Below, piece after piece: positions 35,167 to 46,750 of a DNA stretch of 64,000 nt. Within the stretch, counting starts at the first letter, position 1, and every line of letters starts with the position of its first letter. Below the pieces are notes generated by a model. It worked only from the letters and a program-made list of their open reading frames with translations. It did no database searches and was not told where the DNA came from. Origin of the DNA: Scleroderma bovista (lineage: Eukaryota; Basidiomycota; Agaricomycetes; Boletales; Sclerodermataceae); the NCBI GenBank assembly GCA_037178675.1, contig JAYMGJ010000553.1, forward strand, positions 1-64,000, read 5' to 3'. The position numbers and the translations under genes are program-made.

Positions 35167-38100
35167 ATGCCAGAACGTAGCAAAAAGAACTACTTTTCCA
35201 AACTTCTTCGTAGAAAAGATCGGAATCTTGCTGCTGAGGTGCTTTGGGATTCGCTCCTTAACCGTCGTTCTTCAAACTAACCAAAGGGACAGCAGGGTTC
35301 GTCTGGAGACAACCCTCGTACAAGCCAGCCAAAGAACGGACTTTTGGATGCCTTCCTTCATGGACGCGAGGTACGCATGCACTGCAGTTGTATTAGGTGC
35401 CCATACTGAAATGCTCTACCGTACGCAGTTATTCGGCCTTTCTCCCAGCCCCTCAAGGAGCACTCTCACCGCGCAAAGCCCAAGTACAATCAATTTGGTA
35501 AGTGCAGCGGTCCATCAAGTTGGTGTGGAACTATCAACCGCGTAGGTTGCGCAATCCCCTCCGCAGGCAACAGTCCCTGTCCCCGACACATCCGCAGTAC
35601 ACATTCCGCTCATGCAGACTCAAGGTGTATGTTATCTTGCATTGTGCTCTGATTTCTGTGGTGACACAACACCAAGGCTGTCGATGCCAACCTCGCAACC
35701 GAACATGGTACTGCAACCAGCCCTGGTGCTACTCCTGTGCAGTGTGATCCCGTCTCAGTAGTTGGGGTATCGACAGATATGCCTCCTTCGGGAGTTCAAA
35801 ATGTGGGCCAACATGCATGTCATGGAGCACTAAGTACTGATCTTATTTGGTCCTCATCGCAGGATGACCTCAACAATATCGTCACAAATACCATCGGCAA
35901 CCCGGCTTCGTCTCCTGCACAGCAAGTTTCTGAACCACAAGATTCTATACCCGATCCTTTCCAGGTAAGTGGTAGAGAAGATCGGGTCCAGGTTCACTGC
36001 AGTCTCATCCGGCCTCAGGTTCTTCCTACTGGTGATGATGATGCGAGGGACCTAGTCACCAGCCTCGAAGCTGCACGAAAAGACGTGTCACAGATGGATA
36101 ATATGCCGCCCAGCATGGGTAAGGCGTTCATTGCTGTGAATACATGCCAATCCGCTGTGGATCAGCTCGATACTGTGAAAGCATGTCTTCAACCCATTAA
36201 AGTCTTCATCTCCGTTGTTCGGACAATTTCTAATGTGCGTCCTCTTTCCTTTGGCGCACTCGTCACTAAATTGCGCTTAGATTCACCCATATGCGAAACT
36301 AGCTTTATGCGCACTATCATGGGCCGCTCAGGTACGTCCCAGAGTTATAAAACATTGCAGTATATTTAATATCTAGACAGACTATTATTGCACAGAGCAC
36401 CATGGATGAGTCTGTCGTCGCTCTCTTGTCTAAAATCAGCCATGTCTATACTTTCCTTATCGAAGATCATACCCTCGCAAATGTCGCCCAGATAAAGGAA
36501 CCTCTATCGGAAATCTCCAAACTGATGCCCAACTGCGTGGTGTTCATCCAGTCGTATTCTAAAACGAAAAGCTTTTGTATGTCATACTCGTACTTGAGAT
36601 TCAATGTTCGGCTAATATCTCACGAAGGGCAAAGAACGATGAAGAATGTTTTGTCTGAAACCAATACTGCGATTACTACCTATGGAAATGCGCTGGATGT
36701 CTTGATGCAGCAGTGTCGGGACCTTATATGCCGAGATACATGGGTGGCTGTTCACGGGCTTGCTGCCAAGGCTGACCATATCTCAGCCGATGTTGGGAAC
36801 ATTCGCGACATTGTGGAGCACGTGCATGATGGCGTCAAAGACATACGAGAGGATGTTCGGTGTGCCCTAGAAGGTGTCCACCATGTGCAAGGTGCCATCC
36901 GCCATGCCCTGAACAGTATCGAAACCATAGGTAAGGATGGGTTCCACACGACTGTGACTTGTCCTAAGTGATTGCCATGTAGATCAAAAGGCTACCCTTG
37001 GCCAGCTTGCCTATGCAGGTGGTGCTGGATTAGACACCACCAAGGTCTGTTTGGAAGGCACGAGGGTCGATATCCTGGCGGACATTGTAGACTGGATCAA
37101 TAAGTCGGAGTCCGATACCCCTCGAGTGTTGTGGCTCCATGGCCAAGCAGGCAAAGGGAAATCGGCCATTGCCCATACCATTGCCAACTGGTTCGAACCT
37201 CTTGGAGCCCTTGGGTCGTGTTTTTGCTTCGCCCGCGATCAACAGGCGGAACGTCGCCACGAAAAGATATTCACCACTATCGCACATGATCTTGCTGATC
37301 GTGACCCTACTTTCAAGCGGATTATAGCTGAGGTCATTGCAGGTGACAAAGCACTATCCACCACGCGCGATGTGAAGCGGCAGTGGCAGAAGTTCATTTT
37401 GGATCCTATTTCCAAAGCTGCAGCGTCTATGGTTGGGCGAGTGGTCATTGTGATTGATGCACTTGATGAGACTGGTGTCGAGGCTTCCCGGAAACATATT
37501 CTCAGTGTTCTCGCTTCTGCACAGGTTGCCCAGCTCCCGTCCAGCTTTCGTGTTCTCATTACGTCCCGCCCTTTACCTGACATCATGGAGGCCCTGCAGG
37601 ATATTCCACACATCACATCCAAATCCATGAACGACATCTCTATCGCGAGCGCTGAACATGACATTCGTCTGTACGTTTCTGATCAGCTAGGAAGAGTGAT
37701 GGATCGTTTCACTACCGAAGAAATTTCATTCCTCGTACGGCAGGCGGATGGGTTGTTTGAGTGGGCTCGGTTGGCTTGCGAGTTCGTCAAATCACACAAA
37801 GCTGGGTTCACAGCCATGGAGCGATATGAGGATTTGGTCTCCGTCTCACCTAAGGAGAGGAAGGGACTTTTGGACGAGATGTACCTTACAATTCTGCGAG
37901 ACATCGTCGAGAACAAGCCGAAGGCACTTGGACGATTCCGCTCTGTGATGCGGCAAATAGTGTGGACCCAGGAGCCTCTCCCAGTGGAGTCGTTGAATGT
38001 GATGTGGCGCAACTTCCCGGACCTCGATGTTTCTGATATCAAGGCGATCCTCAACCCGATGGGTGCCCTACTGAGTGGCATTGCTGATGCATCAACTCCA

Positions 38101-40268
38101 GTCCGTGCCCTACATGCATCATTCTATGATTTCTTGACTGATTCTGCACGGAGTATGGAGTTTGCTATCGAAATGGAAGATGTCCATTGTCAGCTTGCTT
38201 GGGCTTGTGTTCGAGTCATGCAAACTGGGCTGTGTTTCAATATCTGTCGGTTGGAAACCTCGTACCTACTGAACTCCAAGGTAACTAACCTGGACTGGCG
38301 AGTTCATGAATACATCCCTGCTCATTTGTCTTATGCCTGCCGACTCTGGGCCATTCATGTTCAGGAGGCACAATTCAGGAGTAACTTGGCACAAGAAATA
38401 GATTTGGTGTTGAAGGACAAACTGCTTTTCTGGATTGAAGCACTCAGCTTATTGAAAGTGCTCAATGTTGTGCCTTCACATCTGGCAACTATAGCTTCAT
38501 GGTTGGAGGTATGTTTATCATTATGAATCTGATCCTAATCAACACTGCTAATGAGAATATTTAGAAGGATGATACCTTTGAACAGGCATCAGCAATAGCA
38601 AGGGATGCCATCAAGTTTGTCCAAGCATTTGGTGGTGCCATCATGAAAAGCACCCCACACTTGTATGTCTCAGCTCTGCCATTCTCTCCAGTACAATCCA
38701 TCATCTATAAACAATTCTCACCCAAGTACTCAAATTTGGCCCAAATTGTTGATGGAGGAGAGCCAGGCTGGCCAAACCTTCAGCTCACAATTAGGGGACA
38801 TGATCATTATGTGACCTCTGTTACATTCTCACCTGATGGCAAGAGGATTGCATCAGGTTCCCTTGACAAGACCATATGTTTGTGGGATGCTGAGACTGGA
38901 CTGCAGCTGGGTAGCCCTCTCACAGGGCACACTGACTCAGTATGCTCAGTGGCATTCTCACCAGATGGCAAGAGGATTGCATCAGGTTCCACAGACAAGA
39001 CCATATGTTTGTGGGATGCTGAGACTGGACTGCAGCTGGGTAGCCCTCTCACAGGGCACACTGATGAAGTATGGTCAGTGGCATTCTCACCAGATGGCAA
39101 GAGGATTGCATCAGGTTCCACAGACAAGACCATATGTTTGTGGGATGCTGAGACTGGACTGCAGCTGGGTAGCCCTCTCACAGGGCACACTGACTTAGTA
39201 TCCTCAGTGGCATTCTCACCAGATGGCAAGAGGATTGCATCAGGTTCCTTTGACAAGACCATATGTTTGTGGTCTGCTGAGACTGGACTGCAGCTGGGTA
39301 GCCCTCTCACAGGGCACACTCATGCAGTATACTCAGTGGCATTCTCACCAGATGGCAAGAGGATTGCATCAGGTTCCAGAGACAAGACCATATGTTTGTG
39401 GGATGCTGAGACTGGACTGCAGCTGGGTAGCCCTCTCACAGGGCACACTGACTCAGTATGCTCAGTGGCATTCTCACCAGATGGCAAGAGGATTGCATCA
39501 GGTTCCAGAGACAAGACCATATGTTTGTGGTCTGCTGAGACTGGACTGCAGCTGGGTAGCCCTCTCACAGGGCACACTGACTTAGTATCCTCAGTGGCAT
39601 TCTCACCAGATGGCAAGAGGATTGCATCAGGTTCCACAGACAAGACCATATGTTTGTGGGATGCTGAGACTGGACTGCAGCTGGGTAGCCCTCTCACAGG
39701 GCACACTGACTCAGTATGGTCAGTGGCATTCTCACCAGATGGCAAGAGGATTGCATCAGGTTCCACAGACAAGACCATATGTTTGTGGGATGCTGAGACT
39801 GGACTGCAGCTGGGTAGCCCTCTCACAGGGCACACTGATGAAATATGCTCTATGGCATTCTCACCAGATGGTCAGAGTGTTGTTTCTGGTTCAAGTGACA
39901 ATACCATACACATATGGAATTGCCACACAGATACTTTAGTTAATCAGCACTCTGACAACATGCCAAGACAGACCTCTCACTCACTCTGCTATTCTTCAAT
40001 TCCATCTCATGCCTTGCTGGATTCCAATGTGTATATCCCAGAAAGTGATTTTAATGTCAGGGCTTTACTTGAATTAGAAAGTGATGGATGGACTATTAGC
40101 CCAGCAGGTCATCTGCTTCTGTGGATTCCATCATATATGCCAAGGCCATCATTATATTCACCCTATAAGTTATTTGTTATTGGAAAACATACCAAGCTTG
40201 ACTTGAGCAGGATGGTTCATGGTTCCAAGTGGATAGAATGTAACTATATGGGGCATATAGGAAAATGA
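35167..40268 (+). CDS. NACHT-WD40 STAND (NLR-like) protein with nine WD repeats; early in-frame TAA
   Basis: Ten exons join to 1541 codons: 35167-35370, 35429-35497, 35546-35626, 35677-35964, 36019-36234, 36281-36331, 36396-36576, 36628-36930, 36983-38508 and 38565-40268. The N-terminus is low-complexity. Residues about 330-460 are helical, including a coiled region (NIRDIVEHVHDGVKDI). NACHT: Walker A GQAGKGKSAIAHTI (about 517), Walker B VVIVIDALDE (about 618), sensor-like VLITSRPLPDI. The WD40 array covers about 1050-1437, and a 100-residue tail follows. Such fungal NLR-like proteins act in non-self recognition and regulated cell death (HET-E/D/R are the model). Codon 38 is TAA (35278-35280); the same frame continues smoothly after it. 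So either the copy is disabled, or translation starts later (for example Met in IPLMQTQG), losing the N-terminus. Confidence 0.8.
38796..39956 (+). repeat. Nine 129-bp WD40-repeat units, eight nearly identical
   Basis: Units start at 38796, 38925, 39054, 39183, 39312, 39441, 39570, 39699 and 39828. Units 1-8 share VAFSPDGKRIASGS and ETGLQLGSPLTGHT almost base for base. Changes are confined to a few codons: the four after GHT (DSVC, DEVW, DLVS, HAVY), the residue before DKT (L/T/F/R) and the residue after CLW (D/S). Unit 9 is diverged. Confidence 0.95.
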
Positions 40269-40881
40269 TCATTGTTAGTAGGAGTACCTTTATTCTTGTT
40301 CACATGTTTCTTTCATTGTATATTTCATTTTTACTCTCTCATTTCATTTCAATGATACTAACAGATATGCATGCCTTACTACCATGGGATTAGGGCTCAC
40401 TGCAACATAGTTCTACTCATCCATTTGCCATCTACAGACTCTTTGTTATGTTTCTGATATGTTCCCTTCTACTTTCTGGCTACTGTATATAGTACATCAG
40501 CAAAGTTACAAATGTCTACATTTGTCTGACATGTCTGTGTGGTGTCTGATATTGTATGATTTTGACTGGTGAAGTCAAGGGCATACAAACATCTGAGTCA
40601 GATCACACATATAAAGAACTTAAAATGCAATCTATACAGCCCATGATGGAATTATAATTACAAACTGGAAAAAATCTGGGAAATTGTCACAACTGTGACA
40701 CCCAACCACCCTGTACCCTATTGTCTGATTGTGTCCACACAATCACTGTTTGTTTATAGTATGTACTCCCCTTTTCCATTTCTCTCTATCTGTTCTGTAT
40801 TGCCACTGATCGGTGAGTGCATTGTCCATTCTGTCTCTCTGTATGATTACCTAATGTGTTTCCTTTCTTGTTTCCAGTTAC
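40269..40881. other. 3' flank of the NLR-like gene
   Basis: AT-rich, with no gene. A 30-bp piece around GGAATTATAATTACAAACTG near 40650 recurs near 41405, on the other side of the solo LTR. Confidence 0.5.
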
Positions 40882-41351
40882 TGTCGACAAGGAAAGTATG
40901 ATCTAATCTAATCTTGGAGATTTCCAGTGATCACATTTACATGTGATTTGGAGTAGTGTCAACTGGATTACTGGTAGATCACATGACCAGCTCCACAAGA
41001 TAGCCAGAACTATCACATGCAAGGCACGTGTTTAACACATGCTGATACATGTTACAGGCACATTTCCAGATAACTACGTTTGTGGAAACTGCACCTACTA
41101 CATATGGGAATATGGTGAAATAGGCAAGAATAATACTTATCTACGCACAGACCATGTACCACAGGTATATATACCCTGTAGGATATCCCATGTAGAATAA
41201 CAAACTCAGTGTCTAACACCTAGTTCAATACAGTTCAACTGTTCTCTCATTACTCACTATTTCACAAACAACTCAACTTCAAGAACCAGCTACTAGCTAT
41301 CAAGGTATGCTTGTGCTACCCCATTGCTGTTGCCCCAGTTTTGTTGCTACA
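40882..41351 (+). mobile_element. Solo LTR, 470 bp, with 5-bp target duplication GTTAC
   Basis: It starts TGTCGACAAGGAAAG and ends TTTTGTTGCTACA (TG...CA). GTTAC lies at 40877-40881 and again at 41352-41356. It has a TATA-like GGTATATATACCC. A 420-bp relative lies at 42428-42847. Confidence 0.9.
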
Positions 41352-41603
41352 GTTACTATATGTTCCCATCCCATTTCATTACTAATTATACAGCCCATCA
41401 TGGAATTATAATTACAAACTGTAAACAATCTTCTGGGAAATTTAATGATGGGAGGGGATAGATAGACCCATTGGGAGGTCCCAGTCCAAGTTTCAGACAA
41501 AACAGCAGTCAGAATAATATTCTACAGGTGATGCAAGCATGCTTGGGTACTGGAAACACACCTTATTAGGAAATATTCTGCAAGGCTCAGGACCATTCTA
41601 TGT

Positions 41604-41940
41604 CCTAATATTCTTACCTGACCATCACACTTGTGGTGGGAGTTGCCAGAATTTCTGGAATCACCTACAGACAGAACCACCAGAGTCACCTACCATATAC
41701 AGATCAAATCACTACACAGCCACCAGAATCACTGGAATCACTGGAGTTGCCTACCAATCTGTACACCCCTGTCAGCATCCCAGATTCTCACAGTCTTGTC
41801 ATCTGAAGCTGAATCAATCTTTCTACCATTCAGGGAAATAAACAACTAATTTGACATATGATTTACCCCCCTGAAACCGCATCTCAGTCAATTGCCATGG
41901 TTTGCAGTGTCTTGCAGTAATTGACAATGAATGGAAACCT
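41604..41940. repeat. Dispersed repeat R1, copy 2
   Basis: Direct copy of 24597-24905 with small indels. It precedes the P2 NACHT pseudogene. Confidence 0.8.
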
Positions 41941-42266
41941 TGGCCTCAAGAATCTAAATAGCACTGAGTATTCAATGGTAAATGGCAGTGCAGAAAGATA
42001 AAGGTGTGGAGTGCTTACCTGGAAAGGTTGTCAATGAACTCCACACCATCCCTTGCCAGTGCTCTCATATGCCTTCCCCTAAAACCACTGTTACAAAGGA
42101 ACTCATCATATCACTAAGCTACTCACCTGCAACCAGCTCTCAGTACTCAAAAGAGCAGCTGCAGCATTGCCAAGGACACCCAGCAAACTCCACTTCAAAC
42201 CAGAACAGGATCCTTTCATCCCCCACAATATCCTTGACATGCTCTCCCAAGACAGGACTAAACTTG

Positions 42267-42401
42267 GGTGTGTAGCTAGAATCAATGTTTTGGAACATTG
42301 TTTTGGTAGTTCTCCCACACAGTCTGTGCTGTTAGTAGAGTGTAATATTAGGGATGTATTTCCTACATGCACTATAATTTGATATAAAATAAAATAAAAG
42401 G
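42267..42401 (+). mobile_element. Small retroposon, about 135 bp, A-rich tail and 14-bp target duplication
   Basis: The insert starts GTGTGTAGCTAGAATC and ends AAAATAAAATAAA. It is flanked on both sides by AGGACTAAACTTGG. The unoccupied version of the site is in copy P1 near 27565-27580. The A-rich 3' end and the target duplication suggest a SINE-like element or a LINE 3' fragment. Confidence 0.75.
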
Positions 42402-42427
42402 ACTAAACTTGGTGCTATGCAGATGCT

Positions 42428-42847
42428 TGTCGACAAGAAAGCATGATCAAGATAAAGTACAATCTTATCTTATCTAATCTTATCTAATCTTGGAGATTCC
42501 AGAGATCACAGTTACATGTAATTCAGAGTAGCAATTACCAGATTACCGGTATAACACATGCTGATGCACATTACAAGGCACATTTCCAGATAACTACATA
42601 TATGGAAACTGCACCTACTACATATGGGAATATGGTGAAATAGGCAAGAATAATACTTATCTATGCACAGACCATGCACCACAGGTATATATACCCTGTA
42701 GGATTCCCTGTAGTTCCTTAGACCAATACAGTTCAACTGTTCTCTCATTACTTGCTACTTCAAATAACCCAACTTCAAGAACCAGCTACTAGCTACCAAG
42801 GTACGCTTGCACTACCCCATTGCTGTCGCCCCAGTTTTGTTGCTACA
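42428..42847 (+). mobile_element. Solo LTR, 420 bp, with 5-bp target duplication ATGCT
   Basis: It starts TGTCGACAAGAAAGC and ends TTTTGTTGCTACA. ATGCT occurs at 42423-42427 and 42848-42852. P1 shows the empty site (CAGATGCTTGGCCC near 27585). Same family as 40882-41351. Confidence 0.92.
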
Positions 42848-43360
42848 ATGCTTGGCCCAGAATCAACATGAGTATGAGAGGTGGGGTGGAATTTTGGCTT
42901 TCACCCTCTTAGCAAGATCAGGTACCTCCAAATGAAATAAGTAGGAGCTCTCTAGGCCACAGATATTGAAGCATAGACCCCCATGAAGGACACAAAGCAA
43001 TGCAATAGCCATGTCCATTTGAATGTCAGACTCCCCAACAAAATAGTCCCCACTCTGAGATTGATCAGTCAAGGAAGCCATAAAACAAGTTATGAAGTGG
43101 ATGGATGGGCATGATGCAGTCAGTGACACCACTTAACAATGGTCCCTAAAAACATAGAACAATCACCACATTAAAATTACTGTCCTTGTGGGAGAAATGT
43201 CAACACATTGCATCCAGTCCATTGATTGGAAGTGGCTCCACTGTATACAGAACTTGCTGCATCACAGAGCAGAAATGTACCAGAGCAGTTGGCCTCTTGC
43301 TTACAACACTCCCCAGAGTTGTGTGGTACATGTTGTCCACAAGAGACTTACCCTCTCTTG

Positions 43361-44856
43361 TGTGGACCCACGACGGGTATATCCACGGGTTACCTTGTAA
43401 TTTACTATATTAGACTTGAATGATTTGTAAAAGTATTCTAGTCTACTACTGTGATAAGTTGTTGTTGTTGTGTCGTGCGTTGTTGCTGTTGTCATCATCG
43501 GCGTCCCACATCGGCCTCATGTTGTGCGTCATCATCGTTGTTGGCACCATTGTCGTGCTGCCATGTTGCTGGCCACGCATGTCTTTATCCCACGTTGTTG
43601 TTGTTGTGGTTGTGTGGAGATGCTGTCATCGTGGTGGCCATGTCGTCGTTGACATTGTGTTGCATTGGCATTTGCCAGGCACATCACGTTGACATTGTCT
43701 TCATGGTACTGGCATGGATGCAATGCCATCATTGTTGTTGTATCACATAGGTGTGTTTCGTTGTTGTGCTGACGTGGATGCACTGTCACCATCGTCGTCA
43801 TCATGTCTCGGTGGCATTGGCCATCCACATTGTGTCGTCTTTGTTGTGCTGGTGTGGACATGTTGATGCGCTGTCATCATTGTCATGTTGCAGTGGCATT
43901 TGCCATCCGTGTCTTGTCATCGTCGTCATTGTTGTGTTGTGGTGGCATTGGCCATCCGCGTCATCGTCTTCATCATGAACCTGTTGTCGCCATTGTGGTG
44001 ATGGTGGTTGCTTGGCCATGCTGCACACCTCGTCATTTTCGTCATCCTGGCATGGACCTGACCTGCTGTTGCCATTGTTGGTGTTGTGTCATGGTGGTGT
44101 TGGCCATGCATGTCTCATTGTCGCCATCTTCATCGTGATTGCATGGACACACTGTCGTCATTGCCATTGTTGTACAACCAGCGTTGATGGTGGGTCATCC
44201 AGGTGGTTGTGGTGGTGGTCACGTCATCAATGCTGCTGGTGGGTCATGGCAAATGAGATGAAAGAAATGAAAAAAAGGTACATACATATTTGAGATACGC
44301 AACACACATGCAGGCAGTTGTGGTGTGCATAGGTGCATGGGGGTGTGTGCAGAGGACCTGTAAGAAGAGATCGTCAATGATATAAATAAAATAAAATAAA
44401 CATACTTGTAGGGGTCATTGGACCCAGGCGTTGACACAAAAGCTTGAAGATGCAAGAGTAGTACATACTACTTTGTGGACTGATGTGTCATTTCCCGTTT
44501 TGGAAGTTGCGTCACATGGGTCACCGCGGGTTGAACCACGGGTGCTGTGGGTTCTGGAATGCAACCCACGACCCGCACCCATAGGTGTTGAAAGTTAACC
44601 AGCATGTGTTACTGGTACTTCAGTGCATGACCACGCGACACTTACATAAGCATTTCGAGTGCACTATACACAGTAGTTATTTTCATTAGTCCCTCAGTAG
44701 CTTGAATATCTACTGAGGTTACTACAGGGTTACCAACTTCCTACCACAGCTTTTGTCCTTTAGGTCCACTGCAGCAACCCCCAACACACTTTTTTCAAGA
44801 ATAGGCACCCATACCCGTAACCTGTGCAGGTTACCCATACCCGTGCATTTCACTAA
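43361..44856. mobile_element. 1.5-kb insertion in P2 with short inverted ends and simple-sequence core
   Basis: Relative to P1 (around 28090-28105) about 1.5 kb is inserted between CCCTCTCTTG and TCGCATTGCTGAAG, with loss of 12 bp. Left end: CACGACGGGTATATCCACGG. Right end, reverse complement: GCACGGGTATGGGTAACC. They share CGGGTAT and GGGTTACC/GGGTAACC words. A second inverted word pair (GTGGGTT ... AACCCAC) lies at 44525-44585. The core (43440-44250) is TTGTTGTCATCGTCG-type simple sequence. No transposase frame is seen. Confidence 0.55.
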
Positions 44857-45085
44857 TCGCATTGCTGAAGTGCTCCTTGACTGATTCACCAGTGGTATCC
44901 TGTCAATGGCTTGGGTCCACTCTTGTCCAATGCATCAATAACCACAACTATACTTCCTGTTTCCCCAGTCAACAACTGAGACAATGGTGCCAGGACAAAA
45001 CTTTTCCCACTGCTGAATGATATTGGGAGTAGCCATGAGAGAGCTGTTGTTTGTAAATACACTAGCCAATGTGTGTCAAAATGGT

Positions 45086-45419
45086 CTCACCTCAGGCAGC
45101 TCTTTTCGGGACCAATAGAGGTCTTACAGACCCATTTCCATTGTAGGCAGTAATACGTCCCTTAGACCTGACATCCGCAAGATGTCCTAATCGGGACAAT
45201 TCCCTTGGGCAACTTCAGCCCTCATTTTCGCCTCATCTGCAGCCTTCCAGTACCTCTGATCCCTCGGGTGACTTCAGCCCTCCATTGGCACTTTATATCA
45301 GCCTCATCTGCAGTCCATCCCGTCCTCTAATTTGGCTTACACAATACACATGGGCGAACTGCAGGTAAGTAAACATGTACTAATCTTACTCTTCACTGTG
45401 ATGCTTATGCGTTCTCCTA
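45086..45419. other. Non-coding with repeated CTTCAGCCCTC / CCTCATCTGCAG words
   Basis: Two tandem-like copies at about 45215-45260 and 45275-45312, followed by a TATA-like CACTTTATATCAG. No gene. Confidence 0.4.
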
Positions 45420-46030
45420 TATGGTGCATGGGTACGTACCCGTTATAGGTCTACCCACGGATCTGGTTCTTTGGCCATCTGTTTTGCTATTGGGCCCTCC
45501 ACATCAACCACATTGTGATTGCACGTCCAAGGTAAGTGATTTCAACTTCTCACGCTTGACTGATGTTTTTAGGTTCGATTGTGGTTCTTGTGCGTCAATG
45601 GCTCAGCTCTGTAGAAAGCCTTAGAAGCTTTGGTGGGTGGCTCAGGTGACACTGGTAAGTCATTTTGTCGCAGTCTTGCATAGTTGTGTATATACTGACT
45701 TTCTACAACCAGCCACATAGCTTTGACTCATTGTGAGTCAACGTCATCACTGCTGCTTGTGTTTTTCACACCTCTTTGTTTTCCATCCCTACCACCAGCC
45801 GTTTCGACCTCAACACTCGCCACAACCTTCTTGTCTATCCCCAACGCCTCAACACATTGGTCAAAGATAAGCTTTCAACAAGTTTGCATGTCCAGGGTCC
45901 CAAGTGGCACGTTATACGTGCGTATCCATTGATCCCTTCATCCACGCACACGGCACACACCGCCATCATTGCCTCAATAGTGAGTTTTTTGTTTTCATTA
46001 AGATTGCATCCGCACAAACTCATTCACAGA
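45420..46030 (+). repeat. Diverged repeat, related segment at 47600-48100
   Basis: Landmarks in the same order in both: GACACTGGTAAGTC / GACACTGGTGAGTC, then ATACTGACTTTCTACAACC / ATGCTGACTCTCTGCAGCC, then TTTGACTCATTGTGAGTCAA / TTCGACTCGAGTTGAGTCAA. It shows many GTAAGT/AG pairs, as if derived from a many-intron gene, but no protein is recognised. Confidence 0.45.
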
Positions 46031-46099
46031 TAGTGTGACCACCCACACAGCAGGACTCAATGCATATGTTTTCTTTTTTTCTGTTTGTTTACTAACTAC

Positions 46100-46750
46100 T
46101 ATTATCACAGGTCCTCTATGTGCACACCTGCACCTGTACTCCCACACTCCCACAGCCAATGCCGAGACTGCCACCACAACGGGATGACGATGACGACGAC
46201 GCCACAAGTACCACCAATACCATTGATAATGACCACAACGACAAGGCAGTGGCCACGACACAGTGATGGTGGTTGCAACAGAATGCCCATGCCAGCAAGT
46301 TGACCAGGCGACCACCAACGCAACAACTCAAACCAATGCGATGAATGACTTGACAACAACAACGACACGGTGACCACAATGCAACGACAAACGACGACAA
46401 TGATGACAATGCAATGCGCATAGTGAATGCCACAACGCGACCACCACCACCCTGCTATCTGTGTCAATGGACGACGACACGACTATCAACAATGATGACG
46501 AGGTGGAGGTGGGCACGACGTGATGATGGCAGCACTACGGTGACACCACCACCACCACCCTTCCCTGCGTCGACACGACAACAACAACAGCATGGCGGAA
46601 ACAGCGAGATGATGACGACAATGCGATGCACATGGCGAAGACGATGAAGACGACGAGGTGGCTGTGATGCAATGATGACAGACAACACCGATGCTAACAC
46701 TGAGTGAACAGCGAACAACGACCACAAGGTGGGCGCGACACAACGACAAC
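46100..46750. repeat. CA-rich degenerate simple sequence (CGACAACGATGACAA words)
   Basis: Opposite in strand composition to the 43440-44250 block. Long frames across it are artefacts. Confidence 0.7.

Larger units (their letters stand above)
42000..45085 (-). pseudogene. NACHT-domain STAND pseudogene copy P2, heavily interrupted
   Basis: Segments 42115-42266, 42402-42427, 42848-43360 and 44857-45085 align in order with 27424-28530 of copy P1. They carry the same coding remnants (GLCFNICGLESSYLFHLEV, AKIPPHLSYSC). An extra exon remnant at about 42020-42075 reads RALARDGVEFIDNL on the minus strand, matching the exon before the WD array of the intact gene (ARDAIKFVQAF). About 230 bp present in P1 (28170-28400) are missing. 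The rest are insertions listed separately. Confidence 0.75.

Noticed and set aside
38807..39835. Two roughly 170-residue minus-strand frames and plus-strand frames with MARGLHQVP repeats
   Set aside because: They are out-of-frame readings of the identical 129-bp WD units; periodicity keeps them open.
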